Below are positions 20,530 through 31,154 of a DNA stretch of 64,000 nt, one piece after another (the stretch's first letter is position 1; each line of letters begins with the position of its first letter). The stretch is from the NCBI GenBank assembly GCA_944470555.2, contig OX104127.1, positions 53,310,934 to 53,374,933 on the forward strand, written 5' to 3'. A model generated the notes under the pieces. The model saw nothing but the letters and a program-made list of their open reading frames with translations, was not told where the DNA came from and ran no database searches. This DNA comes from Heterobilharzia americana. Its lineage: Eukaryota > Platyhelminthes > Trematoda > Strigeidida > Schistosomatidae. Made by a program: the position numbers and the translations under genes.

Positions 20530-21012
20530 TCAGCTTCTATCTTCATGAGCATTCACTTTCTGCAAGTAGCCTTTATACAAATAACCTTTCAACTCTAACA
20601 AAACAGTTGCATACCACCACATGAGAATTATTTCGCAATCTAAAAAGCTGGCCAAGTACATAATAATTGTTTCTAATAAATAAGTAGGCATATCGTATAC
20701 CACCAATTGAATAATCAATGAGTCTGTATAAATTAGGCACATTAAAAACAGGAATACGGTGGTTCCTTCTAAGATGAGATTTTGAAACTCAGCCATCTCA
20801 AATACGTAGCTAAGGAAACTGCAGTTACAGGTGGCCCTATGAACACTAAAATAACATGTCAATGTTGACTCAGAAATGCCATAGGGGTCAAAAGTGACAC
20901 TTTTTAAAAATAAAGGGATTGCAGCTAACACGAAGATAGTAACTAACCACAACAAAGCTATTTTAGCGATATTAGAACACTTATACGCAGCAGAAAGGTA
21001 TATATACTTCAT
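20530..21012 (-). CDS. Hypothetical multi-pass membrane protein, 160 residues
   Basis: The longest frame in the window not attributable to a transposon by its motifs. At least three membrane segments are evident: about residues 18-37 (ALLWLVTIFVLAAIPLF), 79-108 and 112-137. A Cys-rich loop (C-Y-F-S-V-H-R-A-T-C-N-C) lies between the first two, and the C-terminus is charged. The first segment, with its preceding Lys, Trp and terminal Pro, looks like helix 4 of a rhodopsin-type receptor, and the Cys-rich loop would fit the next extracellular loop, but DRY, CWxP and NPxxY motifs are not visible, so receptor identity is only a guess. The ATG at 21,012 is preceded by an in-frame stop about 45 bases upstream. 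Just upstream on this strand lies GAAG/GTAAGT, a strong 5' splice site (about 21,077), and ACATGTAG, a possible 3' site, outlining a possible short intron in the leader. Confidence 0.45.
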   Translation of the reverse strand: MKYIYLSAAYKCSNIAKIALLWLVTIFVLAAIPLFLKSVTFDPYGISESTLTCYFSVHRATCNCSFLSYVFEMAEFQNLILEGTTVFLFLMCLIYTDSLIIQLVVYDMPTYLLETIIMYLASFLDCEIILMWWYATVLLELKGYLYKGYLQKVNAHEDRS

Positions 21013-21079
21013 ATTTATTCTGCTACATGTAAGCAGTGTTCCTTCAACGACGGAAACTCATTATCTTGAACTTACCTTC

Positions 21080-22500
21080 ATACCTCAGTTGAGAAGTATG
21101 CATACTTCTGCATATACAAATTGACCTACCATCACAACTTCAAGTCTACTACTGCTTACACCTATCATAATCTTGTCGTAAATGCGGAGATAGCTTCACA
21201 ATGTCAACAAAATTGACACTTTATTTTAGTCTACTAAACGCGTCGTTTGTGCTGGTTTGCCACGAATCACTATGAAACCTTGTGCTTCGTTTTTTCTTTG
21301 ACAACATTTATAGCCATTGCCTTGCCAAAACTTAGGCGTAATGAAACAAAATATTATCAACTATTACTACAGCACACTATCTACTGAAACAGATAATAAC
21401 ACGTATGCACCAGCTGAACACAGATACAGCATACTAGTTAACGGAAAACAATTTTAGCTTCGTCATCAATTAAGTGGTGAACTTCTTTTAGAAGCACTTT
21501 TGCAAGAAATGCTATTATAGTTGAAAACCCTCACAAAGGCATCAAATTATCTATTATCCAAACAAAAAGACAAACGATTAGCATCGGTAGCCGTTGAAGC
21601 CAGTGGTTATTAAGCAATGGATAGAGACCACATAAGGATCGTGCAAAGGCCATAATTAGTTGATTGCTAGCATGATCAGCTGACTTCATTTGGCTGAAAT
21701 GCAACACGTATTGCTCATTTGATAGTATAAATGTTGCGTAAATGTGCAAAAAGGTGCTAAGAAAGTGAAATGTTCCAAACTAGAATGTAATAAACAGCTT
21801 TCCATAAGAAAATGTCTATATTGTGTGTTGTTCCGCTCTGGGCTGTAAAATGTCCATACACTATGTAAACTTAAAGCTAAGATCACCATTAATGATTGAT
21901 CAACATAAAATATATATGATTTAATTTGTTAGAAAAGTCTGTAGGCATTTCTCGACTGCATGGAACTCAAGTGACATGGAATTCCATGACATTCAACAAT
22001 ATTTACATTATTATGAACAAAGTTTATTTATCCGGGTTTCTTATTTGTTATTCTCAATGTGCTGATAAGTGCTTTTTGCACCATCAGTAGTAAATGGAGC
22101 AACATCTTAAGAAGGAGGTTGCTTGTAGACTGAAAACATTGCATGAAATAAGACATTTACCAAACTGCTACTCCAACATAAGTCAAAGAGCTTATGTCCG
22201 GCACACGCAACTTAGCACAAATGGAGTCAAATAACCATTTAGGATGTCGATAAAAAGCGGAACGGTGCCAATGTATTGGTAGAGGCATTTAACCAGATGA
22301 GACCCATCTCATTTTAGTAGACGACGTCGATGTCTTCGGTAAAACATTGTTTTCAATAACATCAGAATGCTAACTGGTGTATAACCGTAACCGAGATACA
22401 CAACAGTAACTTAACTCTAGGGTGTATGTACTAAAGAGAACGTCACATGATACCCTTCGAATAAACAAAATCATTTTACGACCTAGTGCACAGCAATTGA
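21080..22500. other. Unassigned DNA upstream of the membrane-protein ORF
   Basis: On the minus strand the frame 21,531-21,749 ends in another hydrophobic stretch (RLPMLIVCLFVWIIDNL), followed by a GTGAGG splice-donor-like sequence. It might be an upstream exon of the same gene but cannot be confirmed. No repeat was recognised. Confidence 0.3.
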
Positions 22501-22515
22501 TTTCTTCGTGTTCCA
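22478..22515. repeat. Direct repeat flanking part of the CR1 3' region
   Basis: A block with ACCTAGTGCACAGCAATTGA and TTCTTCGTG recurs with few changes at 23,026-23,065. The two direct copies enclose about 510 bp, suggesting an insertion or duplication at the element's 3' edge. Confidence 0.55.
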
Positions 22516-22615
22516 CTTTTGAATGTCTCGCGAAATCTCATAGCATGAACAGATCTACTATGTTCTATGCAGTACAGCATAATATTAGTAAACCTCAAGT
22601 GCCATTCATTCCAGC

Positions 22616-22657
22616 TGGTCTCAACAGCGTTATGCTGCCATAAAGCTGTTGAGACCA
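22616..22657. repeat. Perfect 13-bp hairpin (TGGTCTCAACAGC)
   Basis: Arms 22,616-22,628 and 22,645-22,657 are exact inverse copies with a 16-nt loop. The partner hairpin at 50,260-50,301 lies in the right inverted copy. Confidence 0.85.
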
Positions 22658-23589
22658 AGTTAAAATGTTAACAAGCCACAGCCCTTTTTAGGATTCACAC
22701 AATACACAGAACTGTATGTTATGAAACTATTCCAGTTTTCATCACTTAATTCCAATTGAACAAAATAGAAACGTGAAGTGACCGTTAACACTCGAAATGC
22801 ATCCTCGAACTTCATCGACATTGAAATCTGCGACCAAAATCAACACTACCACACTGTTTGAATTGCTAATAATTAAACACTAGCAAACAAAACGGGACCA
22901 AACCCACCAGAATTAATTGTTGCCATTTTTCACGCATATTGAAAACATAACGCAGTACTTGAAAGACGCGCTGCGACCTACACCACCCAACAACAATAGT
23001 CTTCCAATATCCAATGTCTTTTTACTACCTAGTGTACACCAATTGATTTCTTCGTGCTCCCTTCTAGGTCCTGCGGAACGGTTCCAGGTCTTAGGTGGAT
23101 TCTGATGCAGTAGGTCTACCCATTCAACTGCTGTAGCTCTGGTTAGCCCGATGGGCGTTGGGTGTTAGTTAAATTTGTAGGGAGTATGTGTCGTGTTTTT
23201 TCCAAGGACTGTGGTGAAGATGGGTTCCTCAAGTGTCGTGCCAGTAGACAATTGGTCGGACCGGTTGTAAAAAGGAGACGGAAAATATGTCCAGGGAAGT
23301 CAAGGGAGAGAAAGTGTGAAGAAAAATAAACAATCGAAAAAAACGATTAGGTACGGAGGAAACATCAGTAGATCCATAGGAGAGAGGTGATGGGGAGAGC
23401 CTTTTTTGAAGTGTGAGAACGCAGGGCCGGTGGGAACGGAAGGAGAAATAACACCATAGGACGGCTTATGGGAATAAAGACCGTAATTGTAACTGGAGGG
23501 GACGTCTACGGGAATGTATAGGGTTAAACCGAGTTGGCAGTGGTAGTGGCGTCACAACGTATTCGATAATAGGTCGGCCTTACTGAGTT

Positions 23590-24960
23590 AGTAGGTCGTG
23601 TCAGCCCAGTCCATATTCCAGCCGGATGAGCGCAAGCCATGAGTCGCTGCGTAACTGTCCAAACTCTTCTTGAAGCTGTCAACAGACGGAGCAGTAGCAA
23701 TCTCCGTAGGCAATGCGTTCTAGTGACCGCAAACTAGTAGAGAGGAGTGTGAACGAGCACAGGTTTTCGCCCTTCGGTGGGCGATTCTCCTTGGGTTACC
23801 ACGAGGATCTCCACAGTGGCCGTTCTGTAGGATTCCACTGTTCGAATGACTTGGGTTACTTAGTATTTTGTAGCCATTATCAAGTCGCCAGATGATCTAC
23901 GGTAGCTTAGAGAGTAGATTCCTGGAACCTTCACCCTGTCCTCACAAGGTTTTCGCCTCATTCTCACGACAGTCCTTGTTGTTCGCCTTTGGACTTTCTC
24001 CAGGGGGTTCACACCCCCTTTTCAGATATGGTGGTGCAGTGGCGTTGTGGACCTCTAAGTGGGGTCGTATCTAGGTCTTGTACAGCCTCACAAAGAGTTC
24101 TGGGGTCAGGGCATCCGATTGTCTGCGCGGGAAGTGCAGTACTGGGGCTCCGGATAATTGGAGCTAGTGTCTGGCTTGTCAGTCAGTATTAGCCCCAGGT
24201 CTTTCTCCGTGGTGGTGTGGGAACGTTGTGTTCCACAGAGAGAACAAGGCACCTTCTGAGAGTTGCGGGTGCAGGGAAACATGGCTCGGCACTTGTCCAG
24301 ATTAAATGCTAGTCCCTTACTATCCACCCGCCTTGCAAGTAATCTGAGATCACTCTGCAGTGGGCTTGATTCTGTTTCGGACGTCGAAGCTCTTCATAAC
24401 TTAACACCATCAGCGTGGAGTAGGATTGGGGAGCTGAGATTCAGTGGGGGGTTGCTTACCAATGGAAGGAATAGTGGCGGACCCAGAATCACTCCATGTG
24501 CGACACCAGATGGTGATGTCCTCCAAGTCGAGCGAACTCTGCTGGCTGTTGAGCGGAATTGCCTGCTGTCTGAATAGTCCTGTAGCCAGCGAAGCGCTTG
24601 ACCCTTGATGCCCAACCTCGATATTCTGTGAATGAAACTGGTGTGCGGAACTGTGCCAAAGGCCTCAGCAAAATCCGGGAAAATGACACGAACAGGAATT
24701 CAGAGGTCCCAGCGTGCCGCCCACTTATCACCGGCTGCCACGGTGTTTGAGGCACAGGACCCACCCCTTCTGAAACCATGTTGAGCGTCACTAAGTGTTC
24801 CCTCTTTTCCAAGTACCCTCTGACATGGCCGTCTACCGTGCTTCTCATCACTTTTGACACCACTGGTAGAAGGGCCATGGGTCGACAGCATTTCGGATTC
24901 TCCCTGTCCCCGCCTTTGAAAATGGCGGATAGAGTAGCACGTTCCCACTCTCTTGGAAGC
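23590..24960 (-). pseudogene. CR1-type reverse transcriptase, multiply frameshifted (left copy)
   Basis: Reading down from 24,960 across frames: K-G-G-D-like start, R-P-M-A-L-L-P-V-V-S-K-V-M (RT motif 1-2 region), Q-H-G-F-R-R-G-G-S-C-A-S-N (about 24,790-24,750), the A-x-A-F-D-like motif A decayed to A-E-A-F-G, G-I-K-G-Q-A-L-R-W-L-Q-D-Y, S-G-V-A-H-G-V-I-L-G-P (motif B, about 24,500) and L-L-H-A-D-G-V-K-L where L-Y-A-D-D-V-K-L is expected (motif C, about 24,400). The second catalytic Asp is therefore Gly. Then come D-S-K-G-L-A-F-N-L-D-K-C and the thumb. CR1 RTs make cDNA by target-primed reverse transcription; this one cannot. The right copy at 47,990-49,300 has the same lesions. Confidence 0.85.
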
Positions 24961-24964
24961 GTTT

Positions 24965-25800
24965 GATTATCAAAGGGGTACTGATAAGATTACACAGCGG
25001 ACCGCATAAGGCAGCCAAGCAATGTTTCAACACAGCCATCCGGATGTCGTCACATTCTGGTGATTTTCCTACGCGGAGCTTTGACAGCAAGAGTTACCTC
25101 GATCCCATACAACTCTACTGCATTTTGTGGTGCAGAATTTTGGTCTAGCAGTTGATAATTTCTGTTGCATGGAGACGTGTTCAGTTGCGTGTCGAAGGCG
25201 GCCCTAAGGGCTTCGGCGACCTCTAGTCCAGAGAGGGTCTCACGGTTCAGGCCTTTCAGGATGTAAGCCCTCTGGGTGGTGGATTTTTTGCCCGTCATAA
25301 ATCGATAGAGGTTTCTGGGGTTTGCCTCTAGCTTCTGGGCAAGGCTTGTCCGGAGCGACCTCGTGTCTCCCCTCACTTTGATATTGCATCGATTTCTTAG
25401 GGCCACGTGGGCAGTGTAGCCAGACTGTTCTCTGGAGGTCCTCCATTTATGCCATGCCTTCCTCTTGGCTTTCAATAAGCATGCAGTGCACCACTTCAGC
25501 TATGAGGTTCGCTTCCTTGGTATTGATGTGAATACTGGTTCGTTTTCAAGAACAGCCCTCTTGATAACACCTCTAACTAGTTCCCAATGTTGATCAGTCG
25601 AATAGTTACTCCACTCCTAAGGCCATGGCGCTGTCGACAGATATCAGTCCATCACCATGCAGCTTGCCGTGTTGTAACAGGGAAAAGGGCGAGACACCTT
25701 CCATGACAGCTGTCCGCTGAGTACCAGGTCGAACACTACTACACTGTGACCGCTGCCGCCAAGGGGCTTCGAACCTGAACACATTCAGGCAGTAAGTGGT
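24965..25800 (-). pseudogene. CR1-type EN-RT linker
   Basis: The 141-codon frame 25,475-25,050 contains the KAKRKAWHKW-type start of the linker, A-H-V-A-L-R-N-R-C-N, S-L-A-Q-K-L-E-A-N-P-R-N-L-Y-R-F, K-K-S-T-T-Q-R, and a VAEAL-F-type end that precedes RT in CR1 elements. A decayed version of the same linker, in plus orientation, is at 38,416-38,690. No enzymatic residue is expected here. Confidence 0.75.
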
Positions 25801-25884
25801 CGTTGGTAAAAAGGTAGTCCATTTTGGACGGTTTTCCACACGACCCTCAGCGACCCTCAGGGCAACCTAGCCTCTCAGAAATGT

Positions 25885-26180
25885 TTCAGTCGAACCTTTG
25901 GCTTGCGGTTCCCCTGTCCTGCCCGAGATTGGGGGTTGGAGCATTAAAACCGCCGGCTTTAATGACCTGCTTATATCCCATGGATGTCGCTCCGGACATT
26001 ACCTGCAGCATCTGCCGGTTATGCTCCACGTTGCTAGTAGGAGTTCTGTGGAAGCCCCCTACCAGGTACTTGGTGTGTCCAACCGTAAAGTGACACCAGA
26101 TGGAGTCTGGGGGCCCCAAAGGAATAGTTTTGGTGGCTGGATCACTTTTAAGATGGCCACTTATAAACACTGCCACTTCG
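25885..26180 (-). pseudogene. CR1-type AP endonuclease domain fragment (left copy)
   Basis: The frame contains S-I-W-C-H-F-T-V-G-H-T-K-Y-L-V-G-G-F, R-T-P, then V-I-K-A-G-G-F-N-A-P. The conserved A-G-D-F-N box of the exonuclease/endonuclease/phosphatase fold has its catalytic Asp changed to Gly. The same substitution is present in the right copy (47,150-47,175). The N-terminal half of the domain is missing beyond 26,180. Confidence 0.8.
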
Positions 26181-26185
26181 CCTTC

Positions 26186-26374
26186 TTCCTTACGCTCCTT
26201 AAAATTCGGCAGTTAAACAATTGGTTCACTGCAGTGGACGAATATTTACTGCAATTCAAAACGTTTTTAATTCATAAGCCTGAAATTAACAGTAAGTTAA
26301 GAGGAAAACGAAATTTTGGTTGCCTACCAAGCGCAGTGATCTGCGCTGCACACATCAAGTAATTTATTTGCACT
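26186..26374. other. Unassigned DNA
   Basis: Follows the point where the two inverted copies diverge; no further match was seen. Confidence 0.3.
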
Positions 26375-26530
26375 GTTACAGCACTTCCTGCCTTATTTCA
26401 GCACTACCCACATTATTCACGCAATTCAAATAAATTTTGGATGCAATTTCTATTATTTACGCCCCGCTCACATTACTTACGCTGTTCATCGCATTGTTTA
26501 TGCAGTCGCCTGCATTATTTCTGCAATATG
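26375..26530. repeat. Degenerate tandem repeat, period about 21 bp
   Basis: Seven or so variants of an ATTATTTACGCNGTTCNCNC-like unit follow each other (for example ATTATTCACGC, ATTATTTACGC, ATTACTTACGC, ATTGTTTATGC, ATTATTTCTGC). The units are too diverged for a simple microsatellite and may be an old minisatellite or element subterminal repeat. Confidence 0.6.
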
Positions 26531-27030
26531 GTTAGACTGGTCATATTCATACAGACAGACAAGAGTTCTTTGATGAGGTGTAAGTCAACATCTCCACAGA
26601 AAATTAATTTTCGAAATTTCTGTTAATCACTGCTAACGCCTGATATATTTTTATTTCAAGTGGATGAACAGTGCACAGTCGACGTGTTGAAGAACAGAGA
26701 TGTGGAATGACTATTGCGAACTCTGTAATATCTACTTAAGGTTAAACGCCAAAATAAATAACTTCCCACGTTTCTACTTCTCGTATTCGATAGTCTTACA
26801 AGGACGATCCTATTTTACACAAATAGCATGAAAACACGGTCGTTAGTGATTGGTACTCATGACCTCCAACAGTAACCGCCCATTCGAAATGGAGCATATG
26901 TAAAGCCAGTGGTTAGACAGTTCTATTAAATTCCCAAGGGATGAAATAAGAATAGAAAATCACAATGTGAAGGGTAATATTACAAAATGGAAGGTGGTTA
27001 TCTTATTTATTACAACAAATTACCAATAAA
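26531..27030. other. Unassigned DNA
   Basis: No supported feature. Confidence 0.35.
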
Positions 27031-27034
27031 GGTA

Positions 27035-27365
27035 AACTGCAAATCAATACTCTATTCTTACATCAGTAATCTAACATGAGAGAAGCCAGGTTACAGGAAT
27101 CATTTCACTGATATGTGTCGAAAGCCCTACAAAATTTTACTGGTCCTGATTACTACGGGGGCCGTCAAAATGTATGAAGAACATCAGAAGATCGTGGTTA
27201 TGAAATAGAGAATAAAATACCACCTTACAGCATATGTAGAGCGTCAACGACAAGATAGTAAGAATTCCTGTTCTCATATGGCGGATTTAACATGAGTGTT
27301 ACCAGTTTACAGGCACGGTGAAACTGATAATTCTTGAAGGTTTACAGAATAATATTCGGTGTTAT
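27035..27365 (-). mobile_element. Diverged 3' ends of the TTA-tailed non-LTR family, two pieces
   Basis: 27,055-27,240 contains TAACATGAGAGAAGCCAG followed by TTACAGG, as in 10,640-10,690 and 39,560-39,600. A second, more diverged piece at 27,265-27,360 repeats TTTAACATGAG and CCAGTTTACAGG. These are older relatives of the 10.6-kb copy. Confidence 0.6.
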
Positions 27366-27790
27366 CTAATCCACATACCACGTTATTGGTGTTCCTGACC
27401 TCATTAAAACCCGCTGCAAATCATCAGACGGGCATGGGCTCTCATCTGCCATTAGGCAGATGGGTTTCACTATCAATAACAAAAGCGTGCAATCCTTGAA
27501 GTTTGCGCTATAACCACCCGACGTTATCGGTCCATCTGCATAGTTTGTTATTTGGTAATACAACAGTCCATTCATTGGAAAGTTCTTCGCTTTTTAGCTT
27601 TGCCAGCCACAAAAGGTCAATTTTTAATTATGAGAAGTACCAGTAAGTATCCACAGTTTTGTAACCAAGGTGAATGCCCAAGTCAACGCATATATACACA
27701 TGTCTTGTGTGGGAGACCTCTTAAGAAAAAACGCCTACATGCTCCAATCAGAATGCTGATGATTAGTTAACGTCTTAACGACTCCATCTA
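27366..27790. other. Unassigned DNA
   Basis: Overlapping frames of 69-72 codons on both strands, none recognised. Confidence 0.3.
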
Positions 27791-27791
27791 T

Positions 27792-28133
27792 TTATTCACT
27801 TGTTAAAGCCCTATCGTAGTTTGATTTCGAATTTCTGAAAAGAAGACAAATTGATTCGCACATTAGGGGGCATCTTTCCCCTTTTGCGTTGTTTCTGCGG
27901 GTTAGCTGTCCATGATGAATGTTATCGTCGTAGTTAAGTTCCTTATGACGGATTTCAGCACATCCCGCACATTCTTTATACCGCTGGCCCTTTCCTGTCT
28001 CCAGGAACCAAATGTTATATAGTTTCCTAAACCCAGACGCCAAGTAACAAACAATTGAAACAATGAAATCCTTCGAGTTATGCATGCCTCCCAAAATAAC
28101 ATAAGTATAGGATGTTTGTGGTCTATGGATCAC
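27792..28133 (-). other. Unidentified 113-codon frame with clustered Cys/His
   Basis: Residues about 49-95 hold Y-K-E-C-A-G-C-A-E-I-R-H-K, then H-H-G, then R-C-P-L-M-C. This C-x2-C ... H ... C-x3-C spacing could be a zinc-binding module of the kind seen in many transposon proteins, but no family is recognised and no start or splice context supports a gene. Treat as hypothetical. Confidence 0.25.
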
Positions 28134-28204
28134 TACACTACTTGGTGGTTACGCTATCCAAATCGATTCCAGTACCCAGTGTTGATTGTGCTAGCTTAGA
28201 AAAC

Positions 28205-28440
28205 CGATGGCTTTTGACTCCTCGCGTCTAGTTCTTGGGGCTTGGTCCGCCCCGTTCGGTCTGCTCCTGCGGTGGACACAGCAAACCCTTCTGCCCTCTT
28301 GCTTACAGCTCTCGGCGGGTGGATGTTTTGTGGGTCAGTAAATTGCAATTTGTTGGGTGATTGAAGGGCCGCAGGTTGCTGGGACGATTAGGAATCTGTC
28401 ATAAGTCCTGTCTGAGTAGGTGCCTGAATAATAATAATAA
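28205..28440. mobile_element. GC-rich repeat end with (AAT)n tail
   Basis: A block clearly richer in G+C than its surroundings ends in AATAATAATAATAATAAT at 28,425-28,443. The tail may belong to this block (plus strand) or to the minus-strand 3' end that starts at 28,443. No coding motif was recognised. Confidence 0.4.
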
Positions 28441-28442
28441 TA

Positions 28443-28640
28443 ATATATTTCATACAACGCAAGTTACATGAAAACAAACCAGTTTACAGGTATGATCATT
28501 TTGGTAACGTGAACTAACTGTTATGTACAATATCAAGCCATACAATGGATACCGTTCTTCCTGGTACATAAAAGATGCGTCTAGAGTAAGAATGTTAATG
28601 CTTTCCAGACAGCAAAGAATGAAACAGATCAACGCCAGCA
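28443..28640 (-). mobile_element. Diverged 3' end of the TTA-tailed non-LTR family
   Basis: ATATTTCATAC... CCAGTTTACAGGTATGATC is a diverged version of the 39,540-39,640 segment, again next to a (TTA)n tail on the minus strand. Confidence 0.5.
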
Positions 28641-28739
28641 TAATTTTTCATCATACTGAGGCAAGCTCAGTTCGAAAGTAGGAAATATTTGGCTATTGTT
28701 TGAATCTTCCAATATTCTTGAAGGTAGGGCGGGTAGTAC

Positions 28740-30515
28740 GGCTGTGACCTCGGACTTTATGCGTTCGTCATAGGGTCTAGATGGCACAGCGCGTGCTGAC
28801 AAATTAGACTGCTAGGATTCCATGTGGATGAAGGGCTGATAAGGTAAATCTGAAGAATGAATAACAAAAGCGAGCAGCAGACGAAATTCGAAACAGGATA
28901 GTAAGACAGAGAAAAGCATGCCGGAATTGCCCGGAAGGTGAAAGTAGGCAGCATAGGTCTAGTTACGAGAGGATAGTTTGTAAGTAGTGCAGGTGTATTA
29001 AGAAGGGATACAGTGAGTGGTGGGTAGGAGGGAAGTTGTGGCTGGATAGTGGGGTTAGTTGCTGCCTGAGTACGTCAGTGGTAAACTATGCAAAGGACAA
29101 TAGCTGTCTTTTGAATGAGTCTGCCCAAGGGGTGTGTGTGTGCGGTAGGTTGTTTCACAAAGCACATGCTGTCAAGGAGAGAAGGTCTAAGCTGAGCGTG
29201 GTGTCAGCTCCCTGATGCGACATCCTGATGTGGTTTCCTCCTGATGACTGCTATATTGCGGGCAAGGCTCATCCGTTTGCGTCGCTTGCCGGATGGATCT
29301 TCGTGTAGGCCATAATAAGGTCCACCGTTTTCTGTGATAACCCAAGGTGCCCAGGTTTAGGTATTTTAGTCTTTCAGTGTGAGCCTTCCCCACTCTAGCA
29401 CCACAACTGATTTCGTTGCAGATCTTTGTTGGGGAGCCACCGCGATGAAGACTTCTAGGGGCGGCCGTAGGTAGGACTTGAAAACCTAGGTGAAGAGTTC
29501 GTGGTTGAGGGCACCAAACTGTCCATGCATGGTGTCATTCATCCTACCCACCACTCCTTCGTAGTCGAGGCTGGTGTTCACGGTGTCCAAAGGTTGAGCC
29601 TCAAATCTTTCTCCACGAATACTTTGGTAATAGCACGATTATCCAACATGTACTGGAAGTCGGCCGTCCTTGCTTCATATTTACTGGTGTGCATTGCTTT
29701 GAACTTTTTCAGTTTGAAACTGATGACCAGAGTTCAAGTTACTGCGGGTCATTTTGTAGTGCTTCACAGTTGGCCTCTTCGTTTACCACCCTCCAAATTT
29801 CAGTGTCACCAGCGAAGAGGTTGGGCGAAATTTTTGCCTTGGATAAGTGGTAGACAGGAGGAACAGAAGTGATCCTAGCATCGCTGCCTAGGATACTCCT
29901 GCCGTCGATGGTCTCCACTTCGACCGCATTCTGTTTACCTTGGTGCAGAGACGCCCTCTCCTAGGTGCTTCTTGAACCAAGAGAGTAAGGTTCACTTATA
30001 CCAGCTGAAGTGATCCTGTGAAGCAGGACTGTAGGTGGGACACTGTCAAATGCTTTGGCTAGGTCGAGAAAAACAACATGTAGTGGTTCTCTGCTGTCCC
30101 AGCTTAGTGTCCAATCATCCCGGGCAGTTAGCAGGTCAGTGACGCGCAAACGACCTCTCGGAAATCCATGCTGAGCGGGATGGACGGCGTTTTTCTTATT
30201 GAGGGATTCCCAGATAGTGTCAGCTATCAGGCTCTCCAACACTTCGACAGTATAGGGAATGGGGCAATCGGCCTGCGGGGGCCAGAGCTTTTTCCATCTC
30301 CTCCTTGAAGATGGCTGACGAGAAGGTGCGCTTTCATCCTTTGGGGAGTTTGCATGACTCTGCTGAGTGCTTGAAGAGGTTGCAAGTTGGTTCCGCAACC
30401 ACCTTGGGGTAGTTTTTAGGACTACCGGTTTTAGGTTATGGTAGCCAAGGGACCTACCTGAGCGTCTCAACCGGCAAATAATCTGGGCGCATTTTGAAAT
30501 TTTTGAGCACAAAGC
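28740..30515 (-). mobile_element. CR1-like non-LTR element, second subfamily, RT to 3' end
   Basis: On the minus strand: the RT motif series at 30,300-29,980, then decayed thumb and C-terminal region (about 29,900-29,190), then noncoding sequence to about 28,740. A separate piece of the upstream linker lies at 30,890-31,140, split off by 30,516-30,888. The sequence of the RT differs clearly from the 22.5-26.2 kb element, so this is another subfamily. Confidence 0.75.
29961..30515 (-). pseudogene. CR1-like reverse transcriptase fragment
   Basis: The 183-codon frame holds V-L-E-S-L-I-A-D-T-I-W (fingers), N-A-V-H-P-A-Q-H-G-F-P-R-G-R, L-L-T-A-R-D-D-W-T, then V-V-F-L-D-L-A-K-A-F-D-S-V-P (motif A with the catalytic Asp intact) and L-L-H-R-I-T-S-A-G-I. 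It ends before motifs B and C, which are unrecognisable downstream because of frameshifts. The region before residue 80 matches RT poorly, marking the edge of the interruption at about 30,500. Inactive. Confidence 0.8.
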
Positions 30516-30888
30516 GGGAAAACCCTGAACTTGCTAAGGATAATGCATCATCGTCCCCGAACTTGCCAAAAACTCTCCACGAAATCACCAAAACTGTCGA
30601 AGAGCGCATAAACTACCCAAATTACCTGCAATGCACCCAAGTCTGTCAACTCATCCCCAGTGCGCCCAAAGTTTTTCAGTTAAGGTACTATGACAGGTGG
30701 TGAGTATGTTAAGTAAATAGAATTTTTATGTGAGGACGCCTAACCGTAACATATGATTACTGACTTCCTGAGGACTGTAATCTTGCTAATTATAATTTAT
30801 TTTGGAAATGCACCCAAAAGTTCCAAACCACCAGAAGTCAATTTCGGAAATTACCGAAATACAACAAGGTGCACCTAAAATGTTTCCC
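30516..30888. repeat. Interruption within CR1-like element, loosely periodic
   Basis: This stretch separates two parts of the same CR1-like element. It contains repeated CRCCCAAA/CCAAAA words (for example GCACCCAAG, GCGCCCAAAG, GCACCCAAAAG, GCACCTAAAATG) at uneven spacing of roughly 20 bp. The plus frame 30,494-30,703 is a by-product. Its origin is unknown. Confidence 0.45.
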
Positions 30889-31140
30889 GGCTGGGTCGGT
30901 CTAGCTAGTTTCTCCAACACTTTTTTTCTTGTGATTGGGACGTGGCAAAGTTATCCTTTGTTTATAGTCTGGAGGATGTAACAAATAGGTGTAGGTTCGG
31001 CATCAGTACTAAGTTGATCTTGGAAGTGTCGGCTCAGAAGCTCAGCTATATCTGGATGGCTTGATACACCCCCACTGCGACCTGTGATGAGATTAACGCT
31101 GCCTTTCAATCTATCCGGCTTTCAACTTCTTGAGACACCA
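30889..31140 (-). pseudogene. CR1-like EN-RT linker fragment
   Basis: Minus-strand reading gives V-N-L-I-T-G-R-S-G-G-V, A-E-L-L-S-R-H-F-Q-D-Q-L-S and P-T-P-I-C, the linker just before RT in CR1 elements. It is the upstream neighbour of the RT at 29,961-30,515. Confidence 0.65.
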
Positions 31141-31154
31141 TAAAGTGCGGGTCT

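Larger units (their letters stand above)
22509..26185 (-). mobile_element. CR1-clade non-LTR retrotransposon (SR1/Perere-type), dead, left inverted copy
   Basis: On the minus strand the order is endonuclease end (26,180-25,885), EN-RT linker (25,800-24,965), RT (24,960-23,850), C-terminal region (to about 23,590), then a long noncoding 3' part to 22,509. Segments 22,509-24,958 and 25,889-26,178 are almost identical in inverse orientation to 47,957-50,408 and 46,937-47,224. The linker 24,965-25,885 is unique to this copy. Frameshifts and catalytic substitutions are shared by both copies. Confidence 0.85.

Noticed and set aside
23713..24192. Plus-strand open frames of 60-67 codons
   Set aside because: They are antisense to the CR1 reverse transcriptase and recur identically in the right copy as antisense frames.
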